64,000 bases of DNA. Source: PFJX01 sp964466195 (GTDB lineage Bacteria; Pseudomonadota; Gammaproteobacteria; Burkholderiales; Thiobacillaceae). Below are positions 26,039-33,979 of the stretch, piece after piece. Position numbers and translations under genes: made by a program. How positions within the stretch are numbered: the stretch's first letter is position 1; the number at the start of each line of letters is the position of its first letter. Below the pieces are notes generated by a model. It worked only from the letters and a program-made list of their open reading frames with translations. It had not been told where the DNA came from and ran no database searches. The stretch spans positions 24,399 through 88,398 of the forward strand of contig CAYXMQ010000015.1 of assembly GCA_964466195.1 (NCBI GenBank). The letters are read 5' to 3'.

Positions 26039-26701
26039 ATGTCGTTCAAGCTGTTGCCCAATTTTCCTACGTTTGCTGCCGGACCCGATGCCTTCATCCT
26101 GCAAATCGACAAGGCCTTGCGTACGGTTTTCGCCACGGCGACTTCACGTCGTCCGTATCCGGATGCTGGTGTCGACGAGACAGAGATGAACGAGGCGGAG
26201 AAACGTCATGCCGCCGGTCTGATGCGCGTCAATCACAGCGGCGAGGTCTGCGCGCAGGCGCTTTACCAGGGCCAGGCCTTGACCGCGCGCAACCCCGCAG
26301 CGGCGCGTGCATTGATTGAGGCCTCCGAACAGGAAACCGAGCATCTGGCCTGGTGCGAGAAGCGTTTGCATGAACTCGGCAGCCATAAGAGCGTTCTCAA
26401 CCCGCTCTGGTATGCCGGTTCTTTTACGCTGGGGGCGTTGGCGGGGGCGCTGGGCGACAAATGGAACCTGGGGTTTTTGGCCGAGACCGAGCGTCAGGTG
26501 GAAGGCCATCTGAATGAACACCTGAGTGAGTTGCCGGCGCAGGATGCGAAAAGCCGGGCTATCGTCGAACAGATGAAGACGGATGAGATGAAGCATGCGG
26601 AAACGGCTATCGAGCATGGCGGCGTGCCATTGCCCATGCCGGTCAAACAGGCGATGCAGCTGACATCGAAAGTACTGACTTTTGCGGCGTACCGGGTATG
26701 A
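26039..26701 (+). CDS. coq7: 2-nonaprenyl-3-methyl-6-methoxy-1,4-benzoquinol hydroxylase Coq7
   Basis: The 220-residue di-iron monooxygenase carries out a late hydroxylation in ubiquinone synthesis. The ferritin-like ligands are seen in NHSGEVCAQALY near residue 67 and EASEQETEHLAWCE near 93, and again in the C-terminal half in DEMKHAETAIEHG near 183. ATG 26039 follows GAAGG. Its last bases overlap the next small gene by 4 bp. Confidence 0.93.
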   Translation: MSFKLLPNFPTFAAGPDAFILQIDKALRTVFATATSRRPYPDAGVDETEMNEAEKRHAAGLMRVNHSGEVCAQALYQGQALTARNPAAARALIEASEQETEHLAWCEKRLHELGSHKSVLNPLWYAGSFTLGALAGALGDKWNLGFLAETERQVEGHLNEHLSELPAQDAKSRAIVEQMKTDEMKHAETAIEHGGVPLPMPVKQAMQLTSKVLTFAAYRV

Positions 26702-27021
26702 GCCGGAGTTTTTCCGAAAATTTGGCGGACTTCCCCTCGGTGGAGGATCTGGCCGGCATCGAGCTCACGGCGTTAAACGGCACGGTCACGCGGCTTGAAA
26801 ACAAGGCGGGCAGCCAGGGTTCGCTGCGGCTTTACCGGCATCTGCTGGCGAAATTCGGCGCTATTGATGCCGCTGCCGCGGCCGCAGGTCTGGTCTTGTA
26901 TGCCGAGCATACGCCGGATGCGCGTCTGAACCCGGGCAAGCATCCGAATATCGATCGGCTGCTGGCAATCGAGTCCGGCGGCCCGCCGTTCACCGCGCGC
27001 TTGCTGCCTGCCCGGCCCTGA
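26698..27021 (+). CDS. DUF2322 family protein
   Basis: 107 residues matching the DUF2322 family of Betaproteobacteria: NLADFPSVEDLAGIEL at the N-terminus, KAGSQGSLRLYRHL in the middle and ALYAEHT-like plus HPNIDRLL near the end. No function is known. It is translationally coupled to coq7 (ATGA). A bidirectional terminator follows. Confidence 0.75.
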   Translation: MSRSFSENLADFPSVEDLAGIELTALNGTVTRLENKAGSQGSLRLYRHLLAKFGAIDAAAAAAGLVLYAEHTPDARLNPGKHPNIDRLLAIESGGPPFTARLLPARP

Positions 27022-27029
27022 GCGGGCAA

Positions 27030-27059
27030 AAAAAAAGCCCGCGTCGTGCGGGCTTTTTC
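27030..27059. terminator. Bidirectional Rho-independent terminator
   Basis: A-run, then AGCCCGC, a short loop, GCGGGCT and a T-run. The symmetry means it can end both the coq7-DUF2322 transcript (plus) and the SCP2-like gene transcript (minus), which converge here. Confidence 0.92.
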
Positions 27060-27088
27060 AGATCACGCGATACGTATCACTTCGCGTA

Positions 27089-27592
27089 TCACTTCGGGCA
27101 TGCATCCTCGCCGGGCACCTTGCCGGGGATCAGCAGGAACTGCTCGAACGGGCCCATGACCCGCATGGCTTCGCCCTTGGGGCCTTCGAACTTGAGGCGG
27201 CCGAACATCATGGCGCGCATCGGGCCGTATTCGCCGGCGCCCATTTCTTTCCAGCGTTTGGTTTCGGCGTGCATCAGGTAGTCGGATTCCAGATCCAGAT
27301 TCGCGTGCTGAATCTTGCCGGCGTAGGTGCACAACGCCTTGCCGTTTTTGGCGGAGATGGTCATTTCGACCTTGTTGCTATCGCCGCAATCGGTGCGATA
27401 CATATGCATGATCTTGTAGCCGCGGCCCTTGTCGTTCTTGATCCATTTCTCGGCCAGTTCGTCGGTAAGTATCGGGTTGTTATTCCAGGCCTGACAGGCT
27501 TGCACCGCCCATTCGGCGGACATCATGGGAGCCGCCTGAGCGGACAGGGAAACCAGGCCGACAGCGGCCAGGGCAAGGGAAATCATACGCAT
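27089..27592 (-). CDS. Secreted SCP2 sterol-binding-domain-like protein
   Basis: 167 residues with a signal peptide ending near SAQA (about residue 18). The mature part resembles an SCP-2 domain: KVEMTISAKNGKALCTYAG, a central charged helix, and a C-terminal MGPFEQFLLIPGKV. Four cysteines suggest periplasmic disulfides. Lipid binding is inferred from the fold only. A very good GGAGGAG precedes ATG 27592. It stands alone, between the bidirectional terminator and the YeeE/YedE pair. Confidence 0.7.
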   Translation of the reverse strand: MRMISLALAAVGLVSLSAQAAPMMSAEWAVQACQAWNNNPILTDELAEKWIKNDKGRGYKIMHMYRTDCGDSNKVEMTISAKNGKALCTYAGKIQHANLDLESDYLMHAETKRWKEMGAGEYGPMRAMMFGRLKFEGPKGEAMRVMGPFEQFLLIPGKVPGEDACPK

Positions 27593-27704
27593 CGTGCTCT
27601 CCTCCAAATGGTGCGATATCGAACGGCTGAAAATGCCGCCGGCAAGGGTAATCCCCGCTTTGGGCCCTGTCAAAAAAAGCCCATTAATAGGCGGGGCATT
27701 TGGC

Positions 27705-28124
27705 TTAATGGGGCAAATAGTGTTTCAGGGCGCCGTACAGCCAGGTGCCATGCAGCGCGCCGGCCAGCACGATGATGGCGCCGACGGATCCGGCTCCGGC
27801 CAGCGCGAAAACCGGCCCCGGGCAGAGCCCGATCAAGCCCCAGCCCAGGCCGAAAACGATGCCACCGGCAATGTAGCTGACGCGGCCGGCCGGCTTTTCC
27901 GGAATCTCGATGGCTTGGCCATTCATGGCTTTCTGGTTGCCCATGCGTTTGATGAGCTGCGTGGTGACGAAGGCGGTTGCTATGGCCGAGAACATGATTC
28001 CGAACATATGGAAGCTCTGGAAATGGAACATTTCCTGGATGCGATACCAGGAGGCCGCTTCCGATTTGATCAGCACGAAGCCGAACAGAACACCGACGAT
28101 CAGGTAGGGGAGGTAACGTGTCAT
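27705..28124 (-). CDS. YeeE/YedE family protein, C-terminal half (PmpB-like)
   Basis: A 139-residue membrane protein with four helices and the conserved GLCPGPVFAL motif whose Cys lies in the thiosulfate pathway of TsuA/YeeE transporters. With the gene 11 bp upstream it equals one full-length YeeE. Split two-gene forms are known as PmpA/PmpB and are linked to sulfide and sulfane sulfur metabolism. Import of a sulfur compound is the likely role. Confidence 0.88.
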   Translation of the reverse strand: MTRYLPYLIVGVLFGFVLIKSEAASWYRIQEMFHFQSFHMFGIMFSAIATAFVTTQLIKRMGNQKAMNGQAIEIPEKPAGRVSYIAGGIVFGLGWGLIGLCPGPVFALAGAGSVGAIIVLAGALHGTWLYGALKHYLPH

Positions 28125-28135
28125 GGCAATGTTCC

Positions 28136-28690
28136 TTAGGCCAGCATCCGGGGTACCAGCAGCCAGGACGAAAACAAACCGCCGGCGAAGATGCCGAGCA
28201 CGGCGTAGAGAGACGGCAGCTGCAATGTAGACAGGCCGGTAATGGCGTGCCCGGATGTGCAGCCGCCGGCATAGCGGGTGCCGAAGCCGACCAGGACGCC
28301 CGATGCGAACAGGAAGGTGAAGTTGCGCACACTGGTGTGAAACAGCTCATCCGGCACCAGGAACGCACCCGGCTGCGTGAAGCCCCAGGCCAGCAACATG
28401 TCCTGTGTGGCCTGGCTCAGGAGCACCGGTTCCGGGTTGGCGAATACCACGCCGGCAAGAAAACCGCCCAGCGCCGTACCGATGACGAACACCAGGCTCC
28501 AGACATGCTCTTTCCAGTTGTAACGAAAGAAATCGACATCCACATTGGGTGGTTGGGTGATGGCGCACAGATGGCGCAAATTATTGGAAATGCCGAATGA
28601 GCGATTGCCGATGAACAACATCATCGGCACCATCAGTCCGATCAGGGGGCCTGCGACATACCAGGGCCAGGGGTGGTAGAGCCAGTCCAT
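28136..28690 (-). CDS. YeeE/YedE family protein, N-terminal half (PmpA-like)
   Basis: A 184-residue membrane protein with GTRYAGGCTSGHAITGL near residue 138, the partner cysteine motif of YeeE transporters, and an N-terminal GNRSFGISNNLRHLC. It pairs with the downstream half-gene to build one pore. The two start and stop separately and are not a frameshift of one gene: there is an 11-bp gap and a new start. The fccAB genes elsewhere in the window fit a sulfur supply role. Confidence 0.88.
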   Translation of the reverse strand: MDWLYHPWPWYVAGPLIGLMVPMMLFIGNRSFGISNNLRHLCAITQPPNVDVDFFRYNWKEHVWSLVFVIGTALGGFLAGVVFANPEPVLLSQATQDMLLAWGFTQPGAFLVPDELFHTSVRNFTFLFASGVLVGFGTRYAGGCTSGHAITGLSTLQLPSLYAVLGIFAGGLFSSWLLVPRMLA

Positions 28691-28717
28691 GTTCTCTCCA
28701 GTGCAGTAAGCGCCTCG

Positions 28718-28745
28718 ATTGTATAAGTATTTGCTAATTAACCAA
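28718..28745 (-). promoter_or_regulatory. Candidate promoter of the YeeE/YedE pair
   Basis: Reading on the minus strand: TTGGTT (28745-28740), a 16-bp AT-rich spacer, then TACAAT (28723-28718), about 28 bp before the ATG at 28690. The spacer region is unusually AT-rich for this genome and could hold a regulator site. Confidence 0.45.
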
Positions 28746-28801
28746 GTGCGCTAGTCGGAATTGACTAAGCGTGATGGTCGGGTAAGGCGGCAGGCTGACG
28801 C

Positions 28802-29470
28802 TCATGGCGGTTTGGCGGGGCCCAGTACGAGTTCGATGCGACGTTGCAGCATGGCGGCGGCACCCGCATCACCACTCGCTTTTGCGCGTTTCAGCTGCAC
28901 GTCCAGCCAGGCCAGGAGCGGGCGCCGCCAGCCGCGTTCGGATGCGGTATCGATGGCCGCGTTCAGCGCCGCAGGGGCGAGCCGGCCGCTGCGAAACAGC
29001 AAAGCCGTGGCAATCAGGCGAGCTAACGGTTCCTTGATCTCGGCTACAGCCCGGTTGGCCTCGGCATCATCTTTGGCCCCAAGCAGGCTGGTGTAATGCA
29101 GCGGCAAGGCTTTTGCATCCAGACCGCTCCAGTCGCCAGCCAGAAAGCGGGCATAGGCTTTGTCGTGGGCGTCGGCATCAGACGCCACCGCGTCGAAGGC
29201 CGCACAGGCGGAGAAATCCAGGCTGGCCACCCGGGTCGCACAGGCAGCCAGTTCGGCGCGGGCGAGCAGATCGATGCGAGCGGATTTTGCGATTTCCTGG
29301 CGTGCCTTGCCGAGGGCCAGCTCGGCGGACTTGCTGTCGCCTTCGAGCCAACGCTGTTGCGCATGTTCGAGCAGGCTGACGGCGTTCATCTTCCAGTCCG
29401 CCGGCGGCGGCGTGCCGCTGCAGGCGCTGAGGAGCGTGAAAAAAAGGGCGGCGGCAAGGGGACGTTTCAT
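28802..29470 (-). CDS. Lipoprotein of the MCE operon
   Basis: 222 residues with a lipoprotein signal (lipobox LLSAC, lipidated Cys about residue 17). The rest is alpha-helical and alanine-rich with a tetratricopeptide-like feel (WLEGDSKSAELALGKARQEI), but I cannot assign a family. It is the last gene of the MlaE-ATPase-MlaD block and overlaps mlaD by 4 bp, so it is probably the outer membrane or periplasmic partner of that lipid transport system. It does not look like the usual auxiliary lipoprotein family. Confidence 0.7.
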   Translation of the reverse strand: MKRPLAAALFFTLLSACSGTPPPADWKMNAVSLLEHAQQRWLEGDSKSAELALGKARQEIAKSARIDLLARAELAACATRVASLDFSACAAFDAVASDADAHDKAYARFLAGDWSGLDAKALPLHYTSLLGAKDDAEANRAVAEIKEPLARLIATALLFRSGRLAPAALNAAIDTASERGWRRPLLAWLDVQLKRAKASGDAGAAAMLQRRIELVLGPAKPP

Positions 29471-30462
29471 GGCGTCTTGATCTCCACATCGCGGGCAAAC
29501 GGCCATTTCTTGTTGATCTCGTTGATCAAATGGTTGACCTTGCGCACGCTGTCGTCGATTTCCGTACGCAATTGCGTCATGTCGGCGGTGGCTTCGCGCA
29601 CATTGCCGGTGATCTTGGGCAGATCGGCGCTGGCGCGTTCGGCATTGGCCAGCAGCCCGTCGGCCTTCTTCAGGCTTGCGCGCACATCGCCCAGGATGGC
29701 GTTGACCTTGGCGATGGATTGGTGGGCTTGATCCATGACGCCTTCCGGCCCGAACACGCTGCTTTCGGTTTTGCTCAGCACGCCATCGATCTTCAGCGAT
29801 ACGCCGTTGAGCGAGGTCAACAGCGTATTGGCTTTTTCCAGCGCGGCGACGACTTGATGCGCTTTTTCCGGCCCTCCCAGCACGCCCTGCAGAACGCCAT
29901 ATTCGCCGGTCATCCGGCCGGTGACATCCTGCACATTGGCCAGGGTCTGGTTGATGTGCGACTCCTTGCCGGTCATCTCGGCGACGTTGTTCAGGATGGT
30001 TTTTACCCGCTCGATCAAGACCGGGATTTCCTGCGTGGCATCGCCGGTAATCAGCGTGCGGACAGCGCCGGCGGCGAGCGGCTGGTCGGTCAGGTCGGCG
30101 GTATGTGCTTTGATCTTGGCGCCGCCGATGAGGCCTTTTTCCAGCGTAAATACACTGTTTTGCCGCAACCAGCGGGCGTCCTTCGTCGGAATGGCGATTT
30201 CCAGGCGGACCTTGCCGTCCTCGCCCAATTCCATACGTTTGACTTCGCCGATCGGAAAGCCGGAGAACGTCATCGGCATGCCGATGCTGACCCCTTCCGC
30301 TTCAGGTGCGATCAATGTGAGGTTTTGGCTGCGCTGGAATGTGCCGCGCGCATACAACGAATACAGAACGAAGCCGACCACCAGCAAGGCGGTGGAGGCC
30401 AATAACAGGCCGACCTTGAATTCCAGGTTCTTGATCAGGGGGGCGCCAGTGGGTCTGTTCAT
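29467..30462 (-). CDS. mlaD: MlaD/MCE-domain lipid transport protein
   Basis: The 331-residue protein has one N-terminal membrane helix (about residues 15-38), an MCE domain (LTLIAPEAEGVSIGMPMTF to about 140) and a long coiled-coil tail (about 155-315), as in MCE proteins that form hexameric rings or tubes for phospholipid passage. It would sit on the permease encoded upstream. ATG 30462 overlaps the upstream gene's stop (ATGA). The long tail makes it larger than E. coli MlaD (about 183 residues). Confidence 0.87.
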   Translation of the reverse strand: MNRPTGAPLIKNLEFKVGLLLASTALLVVGFVLYSLYARGTFQRSQNLTLIAPEAEGVSIGMPMTFSGFPIGEVKRMELGEDGKVRLEIAIPTKDARWLRQNSVFTLEKGLIGGAKIKAHTADLTDQPLAAGAVRTLITGDATQEIPVLIERVKTILNNVAEMTGKESHINQTLANVQDVTGRMTGEYGVLQGVLGGPEKAHQVVAALEKANTLLTSLNGVSLKIDGVLSKTESSVFGPEGVMDQAHQSIAKVNAILGDVRASLKKADGLLANAERASADLPKITGNVREATADMTQLRTEIDDSVRKVNHLINEINKKWPFARDVEIKTP

Positions 30463-30938
30463 GTCAGTGGGGTCATGATCTCGGAGGATTGATCTTGGAA
30501 ATCGTAAAGCGCTTGATTCCATTGGTAATCGAGTATCCAGCAGGCATTCAGGCGGGACGCCAGCTTGGTCAGCAGTGCAAACAGAAACGGCGGGTAATGC
30601 GTGTCGGGCAACAGCATGGCCGGTCGGTCGATCAGCACGACAGCCGGTTGGCCGATGGCCGCGCGCAGCAGTTTCGCTACGCAGCGCTCGGCATGAGTGA
30701 GGTCGGGGTCGCGCTTGGCATAGCAGTCCTGGTAACCGGTGTCCTCCAAAAGCGCCCAGGCCAGATCGGCCGCCTTGTTATAGGTCAGGTTGCTGCGGTA
30801 TTGCGGTATCAGGGCGATGTTGTCCAGTACGGACAGATTGGCGCGCAGCGGCATGTCCGCCGAGACGAGGGCAATCTCTTCACTGGCGATCGCCGCATGG
30901 GTCGCCATGAATTCCAGGCGTTGGCCGGCATCGGCCAT
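30459..30938 (-). CDS. Truncated MlaF-like ABC ATPase lacking the P-loop
   Basis: Only 159 residues. The sequence from about residue 20 resembles an MlaF-type ABC ATPase starting at the Q-loop (ALVSADMPLRANLSVLDNIALI), passes a degenerate signature (LTHAERCVAKLLRAA instead of LSGGQ), and a Walker B-like AVVLIDRP in which the catalytic Glu is replaced by Arg. The whole N-terminal part with Walker A is absent, and the permease gene ends 5 bp upstream, so no coding space for it exists. It cannot hydrolyse ATP alone. It may be a structural subunit or work with an ATPase encoded elsewhere. The intact frame and 4-bp overlap with mlaD argue against simple decay. Confidence 0.75.
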   Translation of the reverse strand: MADAGQRLEFMATHAAIASEEIALVSADMPLRANLSVLDNIALIPQYRSNLTYNKAADLAWALLEDTGYQDCYAKRDPDLTHAERCVAKLLRAAIGQPAVVLIDRPAMLLPDTHYPPFLFALLTKLASRLNACWILDYQWNQALYDFQDQSSEIMTPLT

Positions 30939-30943
30939 CCAGT

Positions 30944-31735
30944 TCAGATGTATTTGGCTAATGATGCCACCTCGATCAACATCAGGACAAAGAACAGGCG
31001 CACCATGCCGCGCAGCACGGAAATCGGCGCCATGAACAGCTTTTTCGGCGTTGCCAGGCCCTCGGCGACGGGAATGACGGTGACCGCCAGTCCGAAGGCC
31101 AGGCTCTTCAAGATGATGCCGGCCAGCACCGCGTTATCGAACACCTTGCCCATGACCCGGCTGAAATCCGGCAGGCTCCAGGTTTGCCAGCCGTACACGG
31201 CCAGATAGGCCAAAACCAGCGCCACAACGCTGGTGACGGCGGAGAGGGCGAGAACCGACATCATGCCGCCGATGACGCGCGGCATAAATTCCAGCCGCAT
31301 GGTGTCGACGCAGGCGCTTTCCAGTGCATCGATCTCGCCGTTGATTTTCATCAGGGCGACTTCGGTATTGATCGCCGAACTCGAACGCAGGGCGACGAAT
31401 AGCGCCGTGATCAACGGCAGCAGTTCCAGCACCAGCACGCGCATGGACACTTCCAGCGCGTAGTCGGAAAGGCCGAAATTCGCCGCGGTGGTCACCACGA
31501 TCTGGATCAGCACGAACGAAAGCAGGGCGGCGAACAGCGTGAAGCCGGGCAGGATCTGCACGGCGGTGAAATAAATCTGCTTCATCACCACGGTGCGCGT
31601 GGCGCTGTTGTAAGCCGAAGGCGTGGTAGCGATCAGCACAGCACGGGCTGCAAACCGCACGGTGTCGCGCCAGATGCGCCAGGTCGCCAGCAATGCCGCA
31701 CCGCGACGAGTCAGAAAGTGGGTGACGAAGATCAT
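30944..31735 (-). CDS. mlaE: MlaE-type ABC permease of lipid transport
   Basis: The 263-residue membrane protein of the MlaE family has about six hydrophobic helices. Family marks are QIYFTAVQILPGFTLFAAL, ELLPLITALFVALRSSSAI (the conserved ELxPxLTAL region) and EIDALESACVDTMR. It forms the dimeric permease beneath an MCE ring. First gene of a four-gene minus-strand operon with the P-loop-less ATPase, mlaD and a lipoprotein. Confidence 0.9.
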   Translation of the reverse strand: MIFVTHFLTRRGAALLATWRIWRDTVRFAARAVLIATTPSAYNSATRTVVMKQIYFTAVQILPGFTLFAALLSFVLIQIVVTTAANFGLSDYALEVSMRVLVLELLPLITALFVALRSSSAINTEVALMKINGEIDALESACVDTMRLEFMPRVIGGMMSVLALSAVTSVVALVLAYLAVYGWQTWSLPDFSRVMGKVFDNAVLAGIILKSLAFGLAVTVIPVAEGLATPKKLFMAPISVLRGMVRLFFVLMLIEVASLAKYI

Positions 31736-31830
31736 GCCTTCGATATTACTACTGCCTTTTCAGTCGACGCGCGGTCAGCGCGCGGTTGTTATCATGCGTT
31801 TGAGCGATAACGAACCGGCAAGGAGCGACC

Positions 31831-32373
31831 ATGAAGCAACTATTCTCAGCACTGCTCGTATGGGCTGCGATCTCCATCCCCGCATGGGCGGCCACGGGAA
31901 CCATGATCAAGGACGACGAGCTGAGAAACAATGCCAGTTCCAGCGCTGCCAGCGTCGGGCGCGTCGCCAAGGGCGCCAGCGTTGAGGTTCTGTCGCGACG
32001 GGGCGGCTGGACGCAAATCAGCCATGGCGGCGCCACCGGCTGGGTGCGCATTCTGTCGGTAAAAACCAGCAGTGACAGCGCCGGCGCTGAAGCGATCGGC
32101 GGGATGCTCCAGATGGGAACGACCCGTCGCGACTCCAGCCGTGTCGTCGCGGTGGCCGGATTGCGCGGCCTGAATGAAGAGGAATTGCGCGGCGCGCGCT
32201 TCAACGCCAACGAACTGATGCGCCTTGATCAGTATGCGAGCAGTCGCGCCGAGGCCGAGCAGTTTGCCCGTAGCGCAGGCCTGCGCAGCCTTGAGCTGGC
32301 CTACATCAAGCCGGCCAAGCCCGAGTCGGAAAATCGCCCGACGAGCAACGTGTGGGGGGCCGACGGACTATGA
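31831..32373 (+). CDS. Secreted bacterial SH3-domain protein (first of a tandem pair)
   Basis: 180 residues, signal peptide to about residue 20, then one SH3b domain (ELRNNASSSAASVGRVAKGASVEVL, GGWTQISHGGATGWVRILSV) and a C-terminal region with VVAVAGLRGLNEEEL and ASSRAEAEQFARSAGL. The same two C-terminal phrases recur in the next protein, so the pair arose by duplication. AAGGAG precedes the ATG. Cell envelope role likely; partner unknown. Confidence 0.8.
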   Translation: MKQLFSALLVWAAISIPAWAATGTMIKDDELRNNASSSAASVGRVAKGASVEVLSRRGGWTQISHGGATGWVRILSVKTSSDSAGAEAIGGMLQMGTTRRDSSRVVAVAGLRGLNEEELRGARFNANELMRLDQYASSRAEAEQFARSAGLRSLELAYIKPAKPESENRPTSNVWGADGL

Positions 32374-32954
32374 ATCATGACCTGAAAAGCGGGCTGCCGT
32401 TTGCGCTGGCTATGGTTTGCCTGTTCCAGTCTGCTGCGGCGCCGGCCATGGGGACGCCGCCGCAGAAATCGGCCAGGTCGGCCGAGGCCGGCGTCGATGC
32501 GGTCATGTTGCAAGCCGACGCTTTGCGTGCGGCACCGGATGCGGCGTCTGCGGTGTTGCTTCACCTCGAAAAGGGGACGCGGGTGAGGCTGCTGGCCAGC
32601 CAGGGCGGCTGGAGTCAGTTGGCCAGCGCTGGCAAGATCGGCTGGGTCAGAGTGCTTGCGGTCAGCAGCCATGCCCGCGACCGTATCGAATTGTCTGATC
32701 TGGGTGCGCTCGGCAAGACGCCGCAAGGCAAAGTGGTTGCCGTGGCCGGCGCGCGCGGGTTGGATGAAGAAAACCTGAAGATCGCCAGCTATGACCCGCT
32801 GGAAGTCGAACGATTGCACGGCTATGCCATCAGCCGTGCCGAAGCCGAGCAGTTTGCCCTGGCTGCGGGACTGCAAGCGCGTGCCCTGCCTTATTTCAGC
32901 GCGCCGGCGAATCGCCAAAGCCCGGGCGCTGATTCACCCTGGAAGGAATATTGA
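32370..32954 (+). CDS. Secreted SH3-domain protein (second of a tandem pair)
   Basis: 194 residues with a signal peptide and an SH3b domain (LLHLEKGTRVRLLASQGGWSQ). The C-terminal half carries KVVAVAGARGLDEENL and AISRAEAEQFALAAGL, nearly the same as the neighbour. ATG 32370 overlaps the previous stop. The pair is followed after 2 bp by a M48 peptidase, so all three likely work together in the envelope. Confidence 0.8.
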   Translation: MNHDLKSGLPFALAMVCLFQSAAAPAMGTPPQKSARSAEAGVDAVMLQADALRAAPDAASAVLLHLEKGTRVRLLASQGGWSQLASAGKIGWVRVLAVSSHARDRIELSDLGALGKTPQGKVVAVAGARGLDEENLKIASYDPLEVERLHGYAISRAEAEQFALAAGLQARALPYFSAPANRQSPGADSPWKEY

Positions 32955-32956
32955 GC

Positions 32957-33877
32957 ATGAAAAGAAAATACCTCTGGTTACCGACCGCGTTGTTGAGCAT
33001 CAGTCTGGCGCAGGCGGGCGATCTGGAAGACATGTTTAAAGGCTTTCTGAAAAAGAAGATCGCCCCGCCTGCGCCGCCGACGCAACCGATGGCGCCGGAA
33101 CAGCCCGCCGCCCCGACAGCGCCGAGCGTCGGGACGGAAAAGCCGGCCGAACAACTGTTGAAGGCGCTGATGGGCGGCAAGGTTTCGGTTGAAGAGGAGA
33201 CGCGTATCGGCCAGCAGATCGCCGGCAATCTGTTGGGCGCCGCGCCGCTGGTGCGCGATGACAGCCTGCAACGCTACGTCAACCGGGTTGGCCGCTGGGT
33301 GGCCTTGCAAAGCGAACGGCCCGATCTGGCTTGGCATTTCGGCGTCATCGAAAGCGATGATTTGAATGCGTTCGCCGCGCCTGGCGGTTACATCTTCCTG
33401 ACCAAGGGCTTGTATCAAAAATTGAACAGCGAGGCCGAACTGGCCGGTGTTTTGGGACATGAGATCGGCCACGTGCTGCGTAAGCATCACCTCAAGCTGC
33501 TGCAGAAGTCGCAAGGCATCGCCGCGATCGGCGGCCTGCTTGGGCGCAAACTCAAGAATGAAAGCGAGGTGGTGCAAAACCTCATCGGCAATGGCGCCGA
33601 AGTCGTTGCGCGCGGCCTCGACAAGGATGCTGAATACGAGGCCGATCGCATCGGCGTCGTGCTGAGCGCGCGCGCCGGCTATGACGCCTATGCCCTGCCC
33701 GCGGTGTTGGCGGAGATCGGTCACGTGTCGAAATCCGACAAGAGCGTGTCGCTGCTATTCAAGACACACCCGCATCCGGAAGAGCGTCTTGGCCAGTTGT
33801 CGCAAGCGGTAGGGGATCAGCTGGACGCTTTGCCGGAAGGGCAAAGCGGGGCAGGGCGGTTTTATCGCCTGCGATAG
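32957..33877 (+). CDS. Periplasmic M48 family metallopeptidase
   Basis: 306 residues with a signal peptide, a Pro-rich linker (about 35-65) and a Zn peptidase domain with GHEIGHVLRKH near residue 168 (HExxH) and the third-ligand Glu in YEADRIG near 224. FAAPGGYIFLTKGL is the usual approach to the active site. Relatives degrade or refold outer membrane proteins. ATG 32957 is chosen; an in-frame TTG two codons earlier is less likely. It ends an operon with the SH3 pair. Confidence 0.88.
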   Translation: MKRKYLWLPTALLSISLAQAGDLEDMFKGFLKKKIAPPAPPTQPMAPEQPAAPTAPSVGTEKPAEQLLKALMGGKVSVEEETRIGQQIAGNLLGAAPLVRDDSLQRYVNRVGRWVALQSERPDLAWHFGVIESDDLNAFAAPGGYIFLTKGLYQKLNSEAELAGVLGHEIGHVLRKHHLKLLQKSQGIAAIGGLLGRKLKNESEVVQNLIGNGAEVVARGLDKDAEYEADRIGVVLSARAGYDAYALPAVLAEIGHVSKSDKSVSLLFKTHPHPEERLGQLSQAVGDQLDALPEGQSGAGRFYRLR

Positions 33878-33979
33878 CAGATTGTTCATCCGGGCGAGAG
33901 ACCCATGATGGGTTAACTCGCCGCCTATACGTTTCAGCCGGTGGTTGAGCGCAGGCTGAGGCGGTAGAGAGGGGTGTCT

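Noticed and set aside
27705..28690. The two YeeE/YedE genes as one frameshifted gene
   Set aside because: There is a separate stop, an 11-bp gap and a new start, and split pairs are a known form.
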